Below, piece after piece: positions 27,288 through 35,416 of a stretch of 45,769 nucleotides of DNA. The position numbers and the translations under genes are program-made. The stretch's first letter is position 1. Every line of letters starts with the position of its first letter. This DNA is from Crocosphaera sp. (GTDB lineage Bacteria > Cyanobacteriota > Cyanobacteriia > Cyanobacteriales > Microcystaceae), in the NCBI GenBank assembly GCA_030065205.1, contig JASJDN010000016.1:1-45769 (forward strand), in the 5' to 3' direction. Under the pieces are notes generated by a model. It was not told where the DNA came from. It searched no databases and worked only from the letters and a program-made list of their open reading frames with translations.

Positions 27288-27886
27288 CTTAGTTGCTTCT
27301 CCTTCTTCCGTTTCGCCAACTTGGAGTTGACCACCCCGGCTCGTTCAGCATCAGCTAAGTAAATCTGGATTTTTTTTATATTAGCCTTGGTCTGGGGAAT
27401 GAGAACCTTGTCAAACAGATTAAACCGTTGTGTAATCACCCGTTCTGCCTGATTGAGCAACTTAACTCGCTGCTGTCCCACTTGTAATCCGATTTCGGCT
27501 TCTAGGGCAACTCGCAACAATTCTACCAACCGATCGACCCAAAAGGGTTGGCTTAGGAGTGCATAATCATCCACCTCAATTTGCACTTGGTTAACTTTGG
27601 GTAGCCAAGTCCCCATGACATTTTCTTGTACGAGATCGACTCCCGTTACTTTCACCAGACCTTTGAGATTGATCAGATCATTAGAGAGCATGGGTAACTC
27701 TTTAGCGATCGCTGATGTTAGTTCTTCTAGATGTTGTTGTGTTTTGGTCAGCTTTTCCCTCGCTTTGGCTCGTTCGGCACTGATTTGGCGGCGTTTGAGG
27801 TCTAGGGAGGGCAACACATCCTCAAAGGTCTTAAGTTGTTGTTTCTGTTTGCTTAGAGATGCTTTGGTTAAGGATAGTCTAGCCAT
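27284..27886 (-). CDS. atpD: V/A-type ATPase subunit D (central shaft)
   Basis: A 200-residue protein forming the rotating central shaft. It has the two-helix antiparallel coiled-coil layout: LSLTKASLSKQKQQLKTF at the N-terminus and a long C-terminal helix (QRFNLFDKVLIPQTKANIKKI) with a basic tail. Length is typical of subunit D. Its stop overlaps the atpI ATG by four bases. The small subunit F that usually caps D is not found in this operon; chlamydial-type operons lack it too. Confidence 0.92.
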   Translation of the reverse strand: MARLSLTKASLSKQKQQLKTFEDVLPSLDLKRRQISAERAKAREKLTKTQQHLEELTSAIAKELPMLSNDLINLKGLVKVTGVDLVQENVMGTWLPKVNQVQIEVDDYALLSQPFWVDRLVELLRVALEAEIGLQVGQQRVKLLNQAERVITQRFNLFDKVLIPQTKANIKKIQIYLADAERAGVVNSKLAKRKKEKQLR

Positions 27887-27915
27887 TTGAGCTTAATCCT
27901 CATCAGGTAAGGAAA

Positions 27916-28734
27916 TTAGTATTTCTGGGGGATGAAACGCCTCTCTTCTGAAGAAAGCTGATCGTCGTACTTCTTGACCATATTCCGCTCTCCTAGTTTA
28001 ACTTTTTTGGGGGTTACGTCTTCATAAGGAATTAAACTGAGGAAATGGGAAATGCAATTGAGACGGGCGCGTTTTTTGTCATCTGCCGGGACAATATACC
28101 AAGGGGCGTAGTCGGTATCAGTTGCCAGTAACATAGCATCCCTGGCCTCGGAATAATCATACCAACGTTGGTATGATTCTACATCCATGGGGCTTAACTT
28201 CCAGATTTTCCGGGGATCGTCGATCCTGTCTTTAAAACGCTTTTCTTGCTCTTCCATACTGGTATCTAACCAATATTTAATCAGTTGAATCCCTGATTCT
28301 TTGATCATCTGTTCAAAAAAAGGTGTGTACTGCAAAAAGCGCACATATTCTTGCTGAGTGCAGAAGCCCATCACTCGTTCTACTCCGGCACGATTGTACC
28401 AACTGCGATCAAAGATGACGATTTCTCCGGCCGCTGGGAAATGTTCGATATAGCGTTGAGCATACAATTGGGTTTTTTCCCGCTCTGAAGGTGTGGGTAA
28501 GGCAACAACGCGGAATACTCTAGGGCTAACTCGTTCAGTGAGTCGTTTGATCACACCGCCTTTTCCGGCTGCATCTCGCCCTTCAAAGACCACAATAATT
28601 TTTAGTCCTTTTCCTTGTACCCAGTATTGTAATTTCACCAGTTCGCCATGAAGCTTGGTTAATTCAGCTTCATATTCTTTGTTCGACAGTTTTGGAGGCT
28701 TGTCTACAAGATTTTTCTGTTTTTTTGTCATCAA
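27916..28734 (-). CDS. ppk2: Polyphosphate kinase 2 (PPK2), inside the V-ATPase operon
   Basis: A 272-residue single-domain PPK2. These kinases move phosphate between polyphosphate and nucleoside mono- or diphosphates. Walker A is EGRDAAGKGG (51-60), the DRxWYNRAG block is FDRSWYNRAG (108-117), and the lid region (RIDDPRKIWKLSPMDVES) follows. The size and motifs fit the short class I form (ADP to ATP, or GDP to GTP), but class was not tested. It lies 20 bases after atpB and 29 bases before atpD, in the middle of the operon, so it should be made together with the pump. Confidence 0.93.
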   Translation of the reverse strand: MMTKKQKNLVDKPPKLSNKEYEAELTKLHGELVKLQYWVQGKGLKIIVVFEGRDAAGKGGVIKRLTERVSPRVFRVVALPTPSEREKTQLYAQRYIEHFPAAGEIVIFDRSWYNRAGVERVMGFCTQQEYVRFLQYTPFFEQMIKESGIQLIKYWLDTSMEEQEKRFKDRIDDPRKIWKLSPMDVESYQRWYDYSEARDAMLLATDTDYAPWYIVPADDKKRARLNCISHFLSLIPYEDVTPKKVKLGERNMVKKYDDQLSSEERRFIPQKY

Positions 28735-28754
28735 CTTATTTCCATTATAGTTAT

Positions 28755-30119
28755 CTATTGAGTGACACTCTCAGGCTGCAAATTCTTAGGAAAATACTTA
28801 TCAATAAGTACCTGTTTCATCAATAGTTCCTGGGGTTCAAAACACTCTGCTAAAGTCTGCCAAGCCAGATCGAGTGCCTGTTCCAAGGGACACGAAACAT
28901 TAATATCCATAAATCTTTTTTGGAACAAGTCGCCAAACTTTAATAACTTCTGATCATATTCAGATAATTCAAAAGCCATGGCCTGTTTTTGTTCGGCATC
29001 TTTAGCACCGGAGTAAAAGCGAATCATGGTATTCATGATTTGACCATGATCTTCACGAGTGACTTTACCAATGACATTTTGTTTCAGTCGGGACAGGGAC
29101 CCAAAGGGATCTAGTTTGCCATCATGAAGGTAAAATTGCCCTTCGGTAATATAGCCTGTGTTATCAGGAACGGGGTGAGTGATGTCATCCCCTGGCATGG
29201 TGGTTACGGTAAGCACCGTCACTGATCCCCCTTTGGCATAGTCGGCGGCTTTTTCATAGCGGCGGGCTAGTTGGGAATATAAGTCTCCTGGATAACCTCG
29301 GTTGGCAGGGACTTGATCCATAGAAATACTGATTTCTTTGAGGGCATCAGCAAAGGCCGTCATATCTGATAGCAACACTAAAACCCGCTTACCTTCTTCT
29401 ACAGCAAAATGTTCTGCCACTGCTAAGGCCATATCTGGGATCAACATCCGTTCTACGATGGGATCTGAAGCAACATTGACAAACATCACCGTCCGCGAAA
29501 ACACCCCGGCATCTTCAAAGGCTTGACGAAAGAAATAATAGTCATCAAAAATTAGCCCGAGTCCTCCAAAAACCACAATATCTGCATCGGCTTGAACCCC
29601 AATACGAGCGAGGAAGGCGTTAAAGGGTTCCCCTGAAACTGAGAAGATGGGAATCTTTTGGCTTTCCACCAAACAGTTAAAAATATCGATCATGGGAACA
29701 TTGGTGCGGATCATCTTTGAGGCTAAGATGCGCCGCATGGGATTGACTGATGGTCCCCCGATAGTCACTTTGGGATCTTGTGACAGTTCGGGTCCCCCGT
29801 CTATCGGTTCTCCAGTTCCGCGAAACACCCTTCCTAAAATATTTTCTGAATAAGTTACTTTCATCGGATGACCGAGAAAGCTTACGGATGAATCGGTTGA
29901 AATCCCTTTTGTTCCTTTAAACACCTGGAGCGCAACGGTATCTCCTTTCAGGTTAATCACTTGAGCTAAAGAAACGCTTCCATCGCTATTTTCTACCACA
30001 GCTAGGTCTCCAAAGCGTGGGCTATTCTTTTGCTGGTGTGCCGTTTCAGGGACTTGAACGCGGATAATGTCGCCGATAATCTCTAAAATCTTGGAATAAC
30101 GAACAAGTGCTTGTAGCAT
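28755..30119 (-). CDS. atpB: V/A-type ATPase subunit B (non-catalytic)
   Basis: A 454-residue regulatory subunit of the A3B3 head. The N-terminal barrel (GDIIRVQVPE; LAVVENSDGSVSLAQV) is followed by a nucleotide-like domain without a P-loop, where the catalytic subunit has GPFGAGKT. The later conserved blocks are YSQLARRYEKA, MPGDDITHPVPD and SLSRLKQNVIGK, the last holding the arginine that reaches the neighbouring A site. It is the first gene of the operon. About 240 bases of intergenic DNA upstream should hold the promoter. Confidence 0.95.
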   Translation of the reverse strand: MLQALVRYSKILEIIGDIIRVQVPETAHQQKNSPRFGDLAVVENSDGSVSLAQVINLKGDTVALQVFKGTKGISTDSSVSFLGHPMKVTYSENILGRVFRGTGEPIDGGPELSQDPKVTIGGPSVNPMRRILASKMIRTNVPMIDIFNCLVESQKIPIFSVSGEPFNAFLARIGVQADADIVVFGGLGLIFDDYYFFRQAFEDAGVFSRTVMFVNVASDPIVERMLIPDMALAVAEHFAVEEGKRVLVLLSDMTAFADALKEISISMDQVPANRGYPGDLYSQLARRYEKAADYAKGGSVTVLTVTTMPGDDITHPVPDNTGYITEGQFYLHDGKLDPFGSLSRLKQNVIGKVTREDHGQIMNTMIRFYSGAKDAEQKQAMAFELSEYDQKLLKFGDLFQKRFMDINVSCPLEQALDLAWQTLAECFEPQELLMKQVLIDKYFPKNLQPESVTQ

Positions 30120-30304
30120 GAGAGGATTTCGCTAATAATAGGCTAACCGCTTTTTATGTTAGTGCCTCAACCAAGAGAATTAGAAAATGCGCTCCAAAAT
30201 TGCATCAATTTTTAACAATTATCCATCTGTAAATTTTCCGTTGATGAACCAAGAACTTCTCTACTACTGAGTAACGGAAAAACTCATGATTTTAAAATCA
30301 ATTG

Positions 30305-30327
30305 TAGGGTGGACAATTCCCACCCTA
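30305..30327. repeat. Dispersed GGGTGG inverted repeat, possible terminator
   Basis: TAGGGTGG (30305-30312) and CCACCCTA (30320-30327) form an 8-bp stem with a 7-base loop. It lies past the ferredoxin gene's stop on the minus strand, upstream of atpB. There is no clear T-run. A related hairpin is at 35520-35534, and a GGTGGGCAA half-site lies at the end of the window. Confidence 0.6.
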
Positions 30328-30359
30328 ACAGCTTTTAAGCATAATTCACCGAAAACCCA

Positions 30360-30782
30360 TCAATTTCTTTTTGATGGTTTTCTCTTTCTTTTAGGATCGT
30401 GATGAACTTGAGGAAAACCAAGGGGTTTAATCTGTTGATGTTTGCGGACTTCTTCGAGTTCTTTTAACTCTGTATAATCAGTCCAATGGATACAATCGAC
30501 AGGACAAGTATCCATCGCCTCTTGAATGGTGTCCTCTTCGTCTCCATCTTGATTGTAAACCCGCGATCGCCCATAATCGGACTCAATATAGAAAGTATTA
30601 GGGGCAACATGAGCGCAGTGTTTACAGCCAATACAGGTCACTTCATCCACATAAACCCCTTTTTGTCGTAGCTGACCCCCTAATTCTGGCTCAAAACCAG
30701 TTCGTTCGGGGGCATCTCGGAAAATACCCCCTAGTTCCGGTTCTAACCCAGAGCGATCAGGGGTTGGGGAAAAATCAGTCAT
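30360..30782 (-). CDS. 4Fe-4S ferredoxin with duplicated N-terminal motif
   Basis: A 140-residue electron carrier. One cluster is bound by Cys50, Cys53, Cys56 (CIGCKHC) and Cys93 (CPVDC); there is no second cluster. The spacing from Cys56 to Cys93 is long. The N-terminus carries an internal duplication, RSGLEPELGG (10-19) and RTGFEPELGG (27-36). The C-terminus is a basic tail (KRKRKPSKR). It is the last gene of the DUF2997-ycf35-ferredoxin unit, and its ATG shares one base with the ycf35 stop (TAATG). The partner enzyme is unknown. Confidence 0.88.
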   Translation of the reverse strand: MTDFSPTPDRSGLEPELGGIFRDAPERTGFEPELGGQLRQKGVYVDEVTCIGCKHCAHVAPNTFYIESDYGRSRVYNQDGDEEDTIQEAMDTCPVDCIHWTDYTELKELEEVRKHQQIKPLGFPQVHHDPKRKRKPSKRN

Positions 30783-31168
30783 TACGCACTCCAGCGTTGA
30801 ACAACAAGGCGAATGGAACCATCTTCGTTCTTTTGTTGTTGGGCAACTTGAAACCCTTGCTTACTGGACTCCTCAAGGATGGTATGCAAAGCATATCCTT
30901 GGGTCACTTTCTTTAAAAACCCTTCAACGGACAGGGGTTGCTGCCAATATTGTAAATCAGCAATTAATTCATATTCGCTACCGTTCCAGCTAAAACCGAT
31001 GTCATAGTTATTGTCTTGTTGAACCACAACTTCAGCCTTGCGAGTTTGTCCTTGATACCCTCTAACGGTATGGGGACCTTCTTTCCAGTCGATTCCCATG
31101 TCATTGAGTGCTGCTTTGAGGGAGGTTAGGTTACGGATTTGGGTTTTAATGTTACTAAAGTGTGACAT
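30782..31168 (-). CDS. ycf35: Ycf35 (DUF1257) protein
   Basis: A 128-residue soluble protein of the Ycf35/DUF1257 family, found in cyanobacteria and some algal plastids. Typical features are the MSHFSNIKTQIRNLTSLKAAL start, GYQGQTRKAEVVV and the C-terminal HTILEESSKQGFQVA with a final VVQRW. Function is not established. It sits between a DUF2997 gene and a ferredoxin, with translational coupling to the latter, which suggests a small redox-linked module. Confidence 0.88.
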   Translation of the reverse strand: MSHFSNIKTQIRNLTSLKAALNDMGIDWKEGPHTVRGYQGQTRKAEVVVQQDNNYDIGFSWNGSEYELIADLQYWQQPLSVEGFLKKVTQGYALHTILEESSKQGFQVAQQQKNEDGSIRLVVQRWSA

Positions 31169-31224
31169 ATTCTTTGAAATTTAAAAACGTTAAACAGGGT
31201 TACACAATCAAGAAAGGTTAACCT

Positions 31225-31440
31225 TTACCAATCGCTAAAAGACGCTTGATTCGTCGCTTTTGTCGATTCAGTAATGGGTTGTTGATAATATTGGGAAGTC
31301 TTTTCGCTAGAAATGACTCGCCCTAATTGGGCTTCGATCGCCGCTGTTACCTCTTGACAAGAGGAACCGACTATGCCTGTCACCGTTTCTTTGACACGGC
31401 CATCAGGATAAATGATAAATTCTAGGGTTTCCATGTTCAT
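31225..31440 (-). CDS. DUF2997 family small protein
   Basis: A 71-residue protein. Residues 3-45 match DUF2997 (METLEFIIYPDGRVKETVTGIVG, then C-x-EVTAAIE). The C-terminus is a polar, variable tail. It is the first gene of the ycf35-ferredoxin unit. Met1 or Met3 could be the start. Function unknown; the family regularly accompanies ycf35 in cyanobacteria. Confidence 0.8.
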   Translation of the reverse strand: MNMETLEFIIYPDGRVKETVTGIVGSSCQEVTAAIEAQLGRVISSEKTSQYYQQPITESTKATNQASFSDW

Positions 31441-31693
31441 GGTTGATTCTAGAATAAGGGTCTATAAGGGGTATAAGGGCTGCTTTACTCAGAATAGGGA
31501 TGAATTTTCCCCATTTTTTTCAAGATATAAATCTTGATTAACAGTAGCATTATTAATCAAATTTTAGCAAAAGTTAACATTTAGTTAGTTGTCTACTTAG
31601 ATTATTGTAAGTTTCCCTTAACCTTCCAAAAAAAGTCAAGGGAGACTTTCCCGACACAGTACGAAGTTAACAAAAATATACAGAATGCACAAA

Positions 31694-32806
31694 TTATTCG
31701 AGGCTACGGGGATCGAGGGCATCCCGTAAACCATCCCCCAGTAAATTAAAGGAAAGAACGGTAAGAATAATTAAAAGGGCGGGAGGCCAAATTAACCAGG
31801 GTTGCAGCACTAAAATTGAAGCATTAGTGGCAACCGATAGTAAATTTCCCCAACTGGGGTCAGGTTGTTGAATGCCTAAACCAATGAGACTTAAGACAGA
31901 TTCAGAGACAATAAAACCAGGAACCGCTAAAGTGGCCGAAATAATGATATAGGTTGCGGTTTGGGGAAGCACATGACGAACAATAATGCGCCAAGGGCTA
32001 GCACCCATCGCTTTTGCTGCTTGGACAAATTCTTGTTCTTTGAGGGACAAGACTTGACCACGGATGACTCGAGCGAGTCCTGACCAACCGATAAAGGAAG
32101 TGATTAAAACAATCAATAGAAACCGTTGTGCGCTGGTTAAACTAGGGGGAAGTACCGCAGCTAAGGCCACTAAAAGATAAATTCCTGGAATGGTCATTAA
32201 CACTTCCACGAAGCGCATCAAAACCGCATCAATCCAGCCTCCAAAATAGCCCGAAATGCCTCCCACTAGCATTCCTAAGGGAAAAGAGATAATAATACCC
32301 ACTAAACCAATAAATAAGCTGATTCTGCCGCCAAATAGCAAACGACTGAATTGATCTCGTGCTTGTTCATCGGTTCCCAACACATTAATTTTTGCTGGTC
32401 CTGTGGTGCCAAAAAGATGACGGTTCATCGGAATACCAGGGAATAGTTCAACTTCTTCAAAAGAAGGGGGTAAGGGGAGACGAATTTGCAAAAATTGGTA
32501 AGTGTCACCTTTAACAAAGAGGCGAACGGGGGAAGGTTCTTCAAAATTGACGTTTAAACTCCGTTTTCCTGTCTCCACATCTGTTGGACTTTGGGTTGTA
32601 GGATAGACGTGGGGACCGATGAACTGGCCTTCTTGAGTTGTCCAATAAATTTGTGTCGGGGGAAGCAGAGAACCGTCACCTTGGGATGAATAAGGGTTAT
32701 AGGGAGCAACAAAATCTGCAGCAATGACAGCTATATAGAAAATTATCAGTAATACTGACCCAAAACGAGCGAGGGGATTTTCTTTAAGTTTTTGCCACCA
32801 GTTCAT
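31694..32806 (-). CDS. Dpp/Opp-type ABC transporter permease, orphan
   Basis: A 370-residue permease of the DppC/OppC family, started at ATG 32806 (an upstream ATG at 32833 would add nine residues). One helix (about 14-36) is followed by a long, ~110-residue extracytoplasmic insertion (YNPYSSQGDG to about GTDEQARDQFSRLLFG), then five helices. The ATPase-contact loop is EQEFVQAAKAMGASPWRIIVRHVLP. Such permeases import peptides or related solutes. No partner permease, ATPase or binding protein lies in the window, which is common in cyanobacteria. Confidence 0.85.
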   Translation of the reverse strand: MNWWQKLKENPLARFGSVLLIIFYIAVIAADFVAPYNPYSSQGDGSLLPPTQIYWTTQEGQFIGPHVYPTTQSPTDVETGKRSLNVNFEEPSPVRLFVKGDTYQFLQIRLPLPPSFEEVELFPGIPMNRHLFGTTGPAKINVLGTDEQARDQFSRLLFGGRISLFIGLVGIIISFPLGMLVGGISGYFGGWIDAVLMRFVEVLMTIPGIYLLVALAAVLPPSLTSAQRFLLIVLITSFIGWSGLARVIRGQVLSLKEQEFVQAAKAMGASPWRIIVRHVLPQTATYIIISATLAVPGFIVSESVLSLIGLGIQQPDPSWGNLLSVATNASILVLQPWLIWPPALLIILTVLSFNLLGDGLRDALDPRSLE

Positions 32807-32856
32807 AATTAAAAGTTTAGTATTTATTGACAAATATTATAAGATATTCTTAGACG

Positions 32857-33162
32857 ATGAGGATGTTGTTAGAATCGTCTGAGCTAGGGTTTGGCTCAAC
32901 GTTGATTTTTTTGATGAGTCATCAAGTTATGGGATCTTGGTTAAAAACCTTATTATTTATTTTTGGTTTTGGATATTTAAAACTAGGGATTGTCATATTT
33001 TCTCCCTTTTACCATTACAGAGAACTGTTAGTATGGTCTGCTAATTTAGATAATAATCCCGTTGATTATCTAGGGTTGCATATTCTCTGGTTAATTTGGA
33101 CAGGAATTTTCCTCAGTTTTATCACTATTTGGGCGTATAAAAGAGACAAAATAGTACAGTAA
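32857..33162 (+). CDS. Small membrane protein, unknown
   Basis: A 101-residue frame opening at ATG 32857, divergent from the permease gene and 50 bases from its start. It has two or three hydrophobic segments (about 13-50 and 72-93) with a charged loop and a basic C-terminus (AYKRDKIVQ). No family recognised. Its position in an otherwise unexplained gap and its coherent helix pattern support a real gene. Confidence 0.5.
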   Translation: MRMLLESSELGFGSTLIFLMSHQVMGSWLKTLLFIFGFGYLKLGIVIFSPFYHYRELLVWSANLDNNPVDYLGLHILWLIWTGIFLSFITIWAYKRDKIVQ

Positions 33163-33313
33163 AAAAGCCCCTCAACTGATCAATAGCATCTGGGACTTTC
33201 TCCCCTAGCCAAATTTTCCCCTTGTAGTTATGGGTAGCTTATGCTTATAATCCATACAATTACAACGAATTATCTTTTATCGGTTCGTGATAACTATTGG
33301 TCTTTATATTTGA

Positions 33314-34462
33314 ATGCACATTGCTTGGCTTGGGAAAAAATCCCCTTTCTGTGGAAATGTAACATACGGTCGAGAAGTCACAAACGCCCTTCTAGACCGA
33401 GGGTATCAGGTTAGTTTTCTTCATTTTTCGCAAGAAGAAACAAATTCAACTCATTGGCGAGACTTTCGGGAAGTTACTTTACCTTTCCTTTATAAATCGC
33501 AAATTTACACCATCCCTACCCCAAAATCCAGCAAGATTTTGATGGATGCTTTGGCTAAGCTGAAACCAGACTTAGTTCATGCGTCCCTCACCCTATCCCC
33601 CCTAGACTTTCGACTTCCCGAAATCTGTCAGGCGTTAAATTTGCCCCTCATTGCCACGTTTCACCCCCCTTTCGACAGCAAATTACGCAATTTAAAGTCC
33701 AGTACCCAATTTTTAACTTATCAGCTATACGCGCCGTTTTTAGCCCATTACGACAAGGTTATTATTTTCTCTCGACTACAACAAGAATTATTGATGAAGT
33801 TGGGGGTTCACGAAGAGAAACTGGCTATTATCCCCAATGGAGTAGACCCCATTAAATATTCTCCGGGTGTTTCCTGTATTAAGTCCCAAATAAAAGCCAA
33901 ACGGTTGTTTGTCTATGTAGGACGTATTGCCACAGAGAAGAACGTAGAAGCCTTATTAAAGGCATGGAAACAGATAGGGATGGGTGAGGGAAGTAAGTTA
34001 TTAATTGTGGGGGATGGACCCCTTAAACCCTCCTTAGAGCCTTTCTATGGTAGAGAACATGGGATCTATTGGTTGGGGTTTGTGGCGGATGAACAACAAC
34101 GCATTGATATTTTGCGGGCGGCTGATGTGTTTATTTTGCCTTCTTTGGTAGAAGGATTATCCCTATCTTTATTAGAAGCCATGGCCTGTGGTGTGGCTTG
34201 TATTGCTACGGATGCGGGGGCCGATGGAGAAGTGTTAGAAGATGGGGCGGGTGTCGTGCTAAATACGCAGGGGGTTACCACACAGTTAAAAACTTTATTA
34301 CCCTTGTTTCGAGATCATCGAGAAATTACTCAATTATTAGGACAAAAAGCTAGACAAAGGGTGTTAGATAAATATTCTTTGACGAGTAATATTTCTCAAG
34401 TTGAAAAAGTTTATGGAGAAATTTTAGAAAGACCTAATTTTTCTATGATGAGTCATTTATAG
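33314..34462 (+). CDS. GT4 glycosyltransferase, possibly DgdA-like
   Basis: A 382-residue GT-B glycosyltransferase. The N-terminus MHIAWLGKKSPFCGNVTYGREV is followed by HASLTLSPLD and a conserved IPNGVDPIKYSPG. The C-terminal domain has VYVGRIATEKNVEALL, then EGLSLSLLE (E-x7-E) and GADGEVLEDGAG. The N-terminal pattern reminds me of the cyanobacterial galactolipid glycosyltransferase DgdA (digalactosyldiacylglycerol synthase), but I cannot confirm this. It could equally act on another lipid or a polysaccharide. Confidence 0.78.
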   Translation: MHIAWLGKKSPFCGNVTYGREVTNALLDRGYQVSFLHFSQEETNSTHWRDFREVTLPFLYKSQIYTIPTPKSSKILMDALAKLKPDLVHASLTLSPLDFRLPEICQALNLPLIATFHPPFDSKLRNLKSSTQFLTYQLYAPFLAHYDKVIIFSRLQQELLMKLGVHEEKLAIIPNGVDPIKYSPGVSCIKSQIKAKRLFVYVGRIATEKNVEALLKAWKQIGMGEGSKLLIVGDGPLKPSLEPFYGREHGIYWLGFVADEQQRIDILRAADVFILPSLVEGLSLSLLEAMACGVACIATDAGADGEVLEDGAGVVLNTQGVTTQLKTLLPLFRDHREITQLLGQKARQRVLDKYSLTSNISQVEKVYGEILERPNFSMMSHL

Positions 34463-34575
34463 TTTTGCTTTCGATTAGATTGTTGACTTAAATAATTAGC
34501 CAATCAAACAATTCTTGAACAGTTAATTGCCAATTTTTAAACTGCTACGATTGCAAAAGAAATGTTTTCTAAACT

Positions 34576-34654
34576 CTTGCTTTTCCTGACTTGACATGAT
34601 ATTATAAGGACAATGGAAAAGGTGTGCGCTTGTAACTTCACTTATGAAGGATGT
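34576..34654. repeat. 79-bp direct repeat, left copy, upstream of hicBA
   Basis: Matches 35417-35495 over the full 79 bases with about 13 mismatches and no gap by eye. Shared blocks include TTGACATGAT and AGGTGTGCGCTT. The pair brackets the hicBA genes. Confidence 0.8.
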
Positions 34655-34713
34655 CATGTCCTATTTTGATACAGTCAGATTTCGGCATCATTTTTTAACG
34701 GAATTGATCAATA

Positions 34714-34920
34714 ATGAATAGAAGATTTACTGCCATTATATATTGGGAAGAAGATGTTTATGTTGCTGAATGTCCAGAGGTGGGAACAGCAAGTCAAGGA
34801 GATACCATAGAAGAAGCATTAGCTAATCTTAAAGAAGCAACAGAACTATATTTAGAAGAATTTCCTTTACCTAAAACATCTCCTCGTTTATTGACCACAT
34901 TTGAGGTATTAAGTGCCTAA
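34714..34920 (+). CDS. hicB: HicB-family antitoxin
   Basis: A 68-residue protein with the HicB partial RNase-H-like fold: FTAIIYWEEDVYVAECPEVGTASQG, then DTIEEALANLKEATELYLEE. HicB neutralises HicA and usually represses the operon. This short form has no added DNA-binding domain. It lies first, and its end overlaps the toxin start by eight bases. Confidence 0.88.
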   Translation: MNRRFTAIIYWEEDVYVAECPEVGTASQGDTIEEALANLKEATELYLEEFPLPKTSPRLLTTFEVLSA

Positions 34921-35158
34921 ATTACCTAGAGTTAGTAGTCAAAAAACAGTCAAAACATTAGAGAAATTAGGATTTGTGCAAATACGACAAAAAGGCAGTC
35001 ATTTAATTCTGAAAAAAGAACTAAAAAGTGAACAGGAAGAAATAATTGAAATTGGTTGTGTTATTCCTATGCAAAGAAAGACGCTTGCAGTGGGAACCTT
35101 AAAAAATATTTTAAATCAAGCAGGGGTAACAGTTGAGGAATTTTTAGATAATTTATAG
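34913..35158 (+). CDS. hicA: HicA-family mRNA interferase toxin
   Basis: An 81-residue toxin with a double-stranded-RNA-binding-like fold. The start is GTG 34913, inside the end of hicB, giving MPKLPRVSSQKTVKTLEKLGF. The active-site His lies in QKGSHLIL. The C-terminus (GTLKNILNQAGVTVEEF) is typical. HicA cleaves mRNA when not bound by HicB. A terminator follows within eight bases. Confidence 0.9.
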   Translation: MPKLPRVSSQKTVKTLEKLGFVQIRQKGSHLILKKELKSEQEEIIEIGCVIPMQRKTLAVGTLKNILNQAGVTVEEFLDNL

Positions 35159-35165
35159 ACTGCAG

Positions 35166-35186
35166 GGGCATAATATTATTATGCCC
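35166..35186 (+). terminator. Rho-independent-like terminator of hicBA
   Basis: GGGCATAA (35166-35173) pairs with TTATGCCC (35179-35186) across a 5-base loop, followed by TTATTTT. It begins seven bases after the hicA stop. Confidence 0.75.
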
Positions 35187-35220
35187 TTATTTTAAAGGTT
35201 TAAACATTACATCACAGTAG

Positions 35221-35316
35221 GGTGGGTTAGACGGCGATAATTTAGGTTATAACAAGAAGATAACAATCCGTCGTAACCCACCAATTTATCGCATTTATAA
35301 CCCCAGTCGCAACGCA
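35221..35316. repeat. GGTGGGTTA inverted repeat block in the hicA-IS607 gap
   Basis: GGTGGGTTA (35221-35229) is answered by TAACCCACC (35274-35282), flanked by matching GACGGCG / CGTCG sequence. A third AACCCACC-type copy lies near 35307-35314. This is a common palindromic intergenic repeat type in cyanobacteria. The 35159-35578 gap has no gene and consists of the terminator, this block, the right direct repeat and a small hairpin. Confidence 0.7.
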
Positions 35317-35416
35317 AACCCACCAAGGAATATTAATTGATAATAGGAAGCCCAAAATTTCCCCCAATATTAGAACAATTTTCCTGAAGTTGCCATAACC
35401 ATACCTGTTACAATCC

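Larger units (their letters stand above)
21831..30119 (-). other. V/A-type ATPase operon with embedded ppk2
   Basis: Eight same-strand genes with gaps of at most 37 bases, three of the junctions overlapping: B, ppk2, D, I, K, E, C (DUF2764), A. Compared with the chlamydial order E-C-A-B-D-I-K this is a circular permutation with a kinase inserted after B. Subunits F and G were not found. Many lines here are G+C-richer than the flanks (one sampled 60-base line at 26461 has 32 G/C), which hints at transfer, but HIP1 octamers in A, K, I and D indicate long cyanobacterial residence. Confidence 0.9.

Noticed and set aside
30120-30359. A sigma-70-type promoter upstream of atpB
   Set aside because: TTGAGG and TATTAT boxes are present but about 24 bases apart, too far for a convincing pair.
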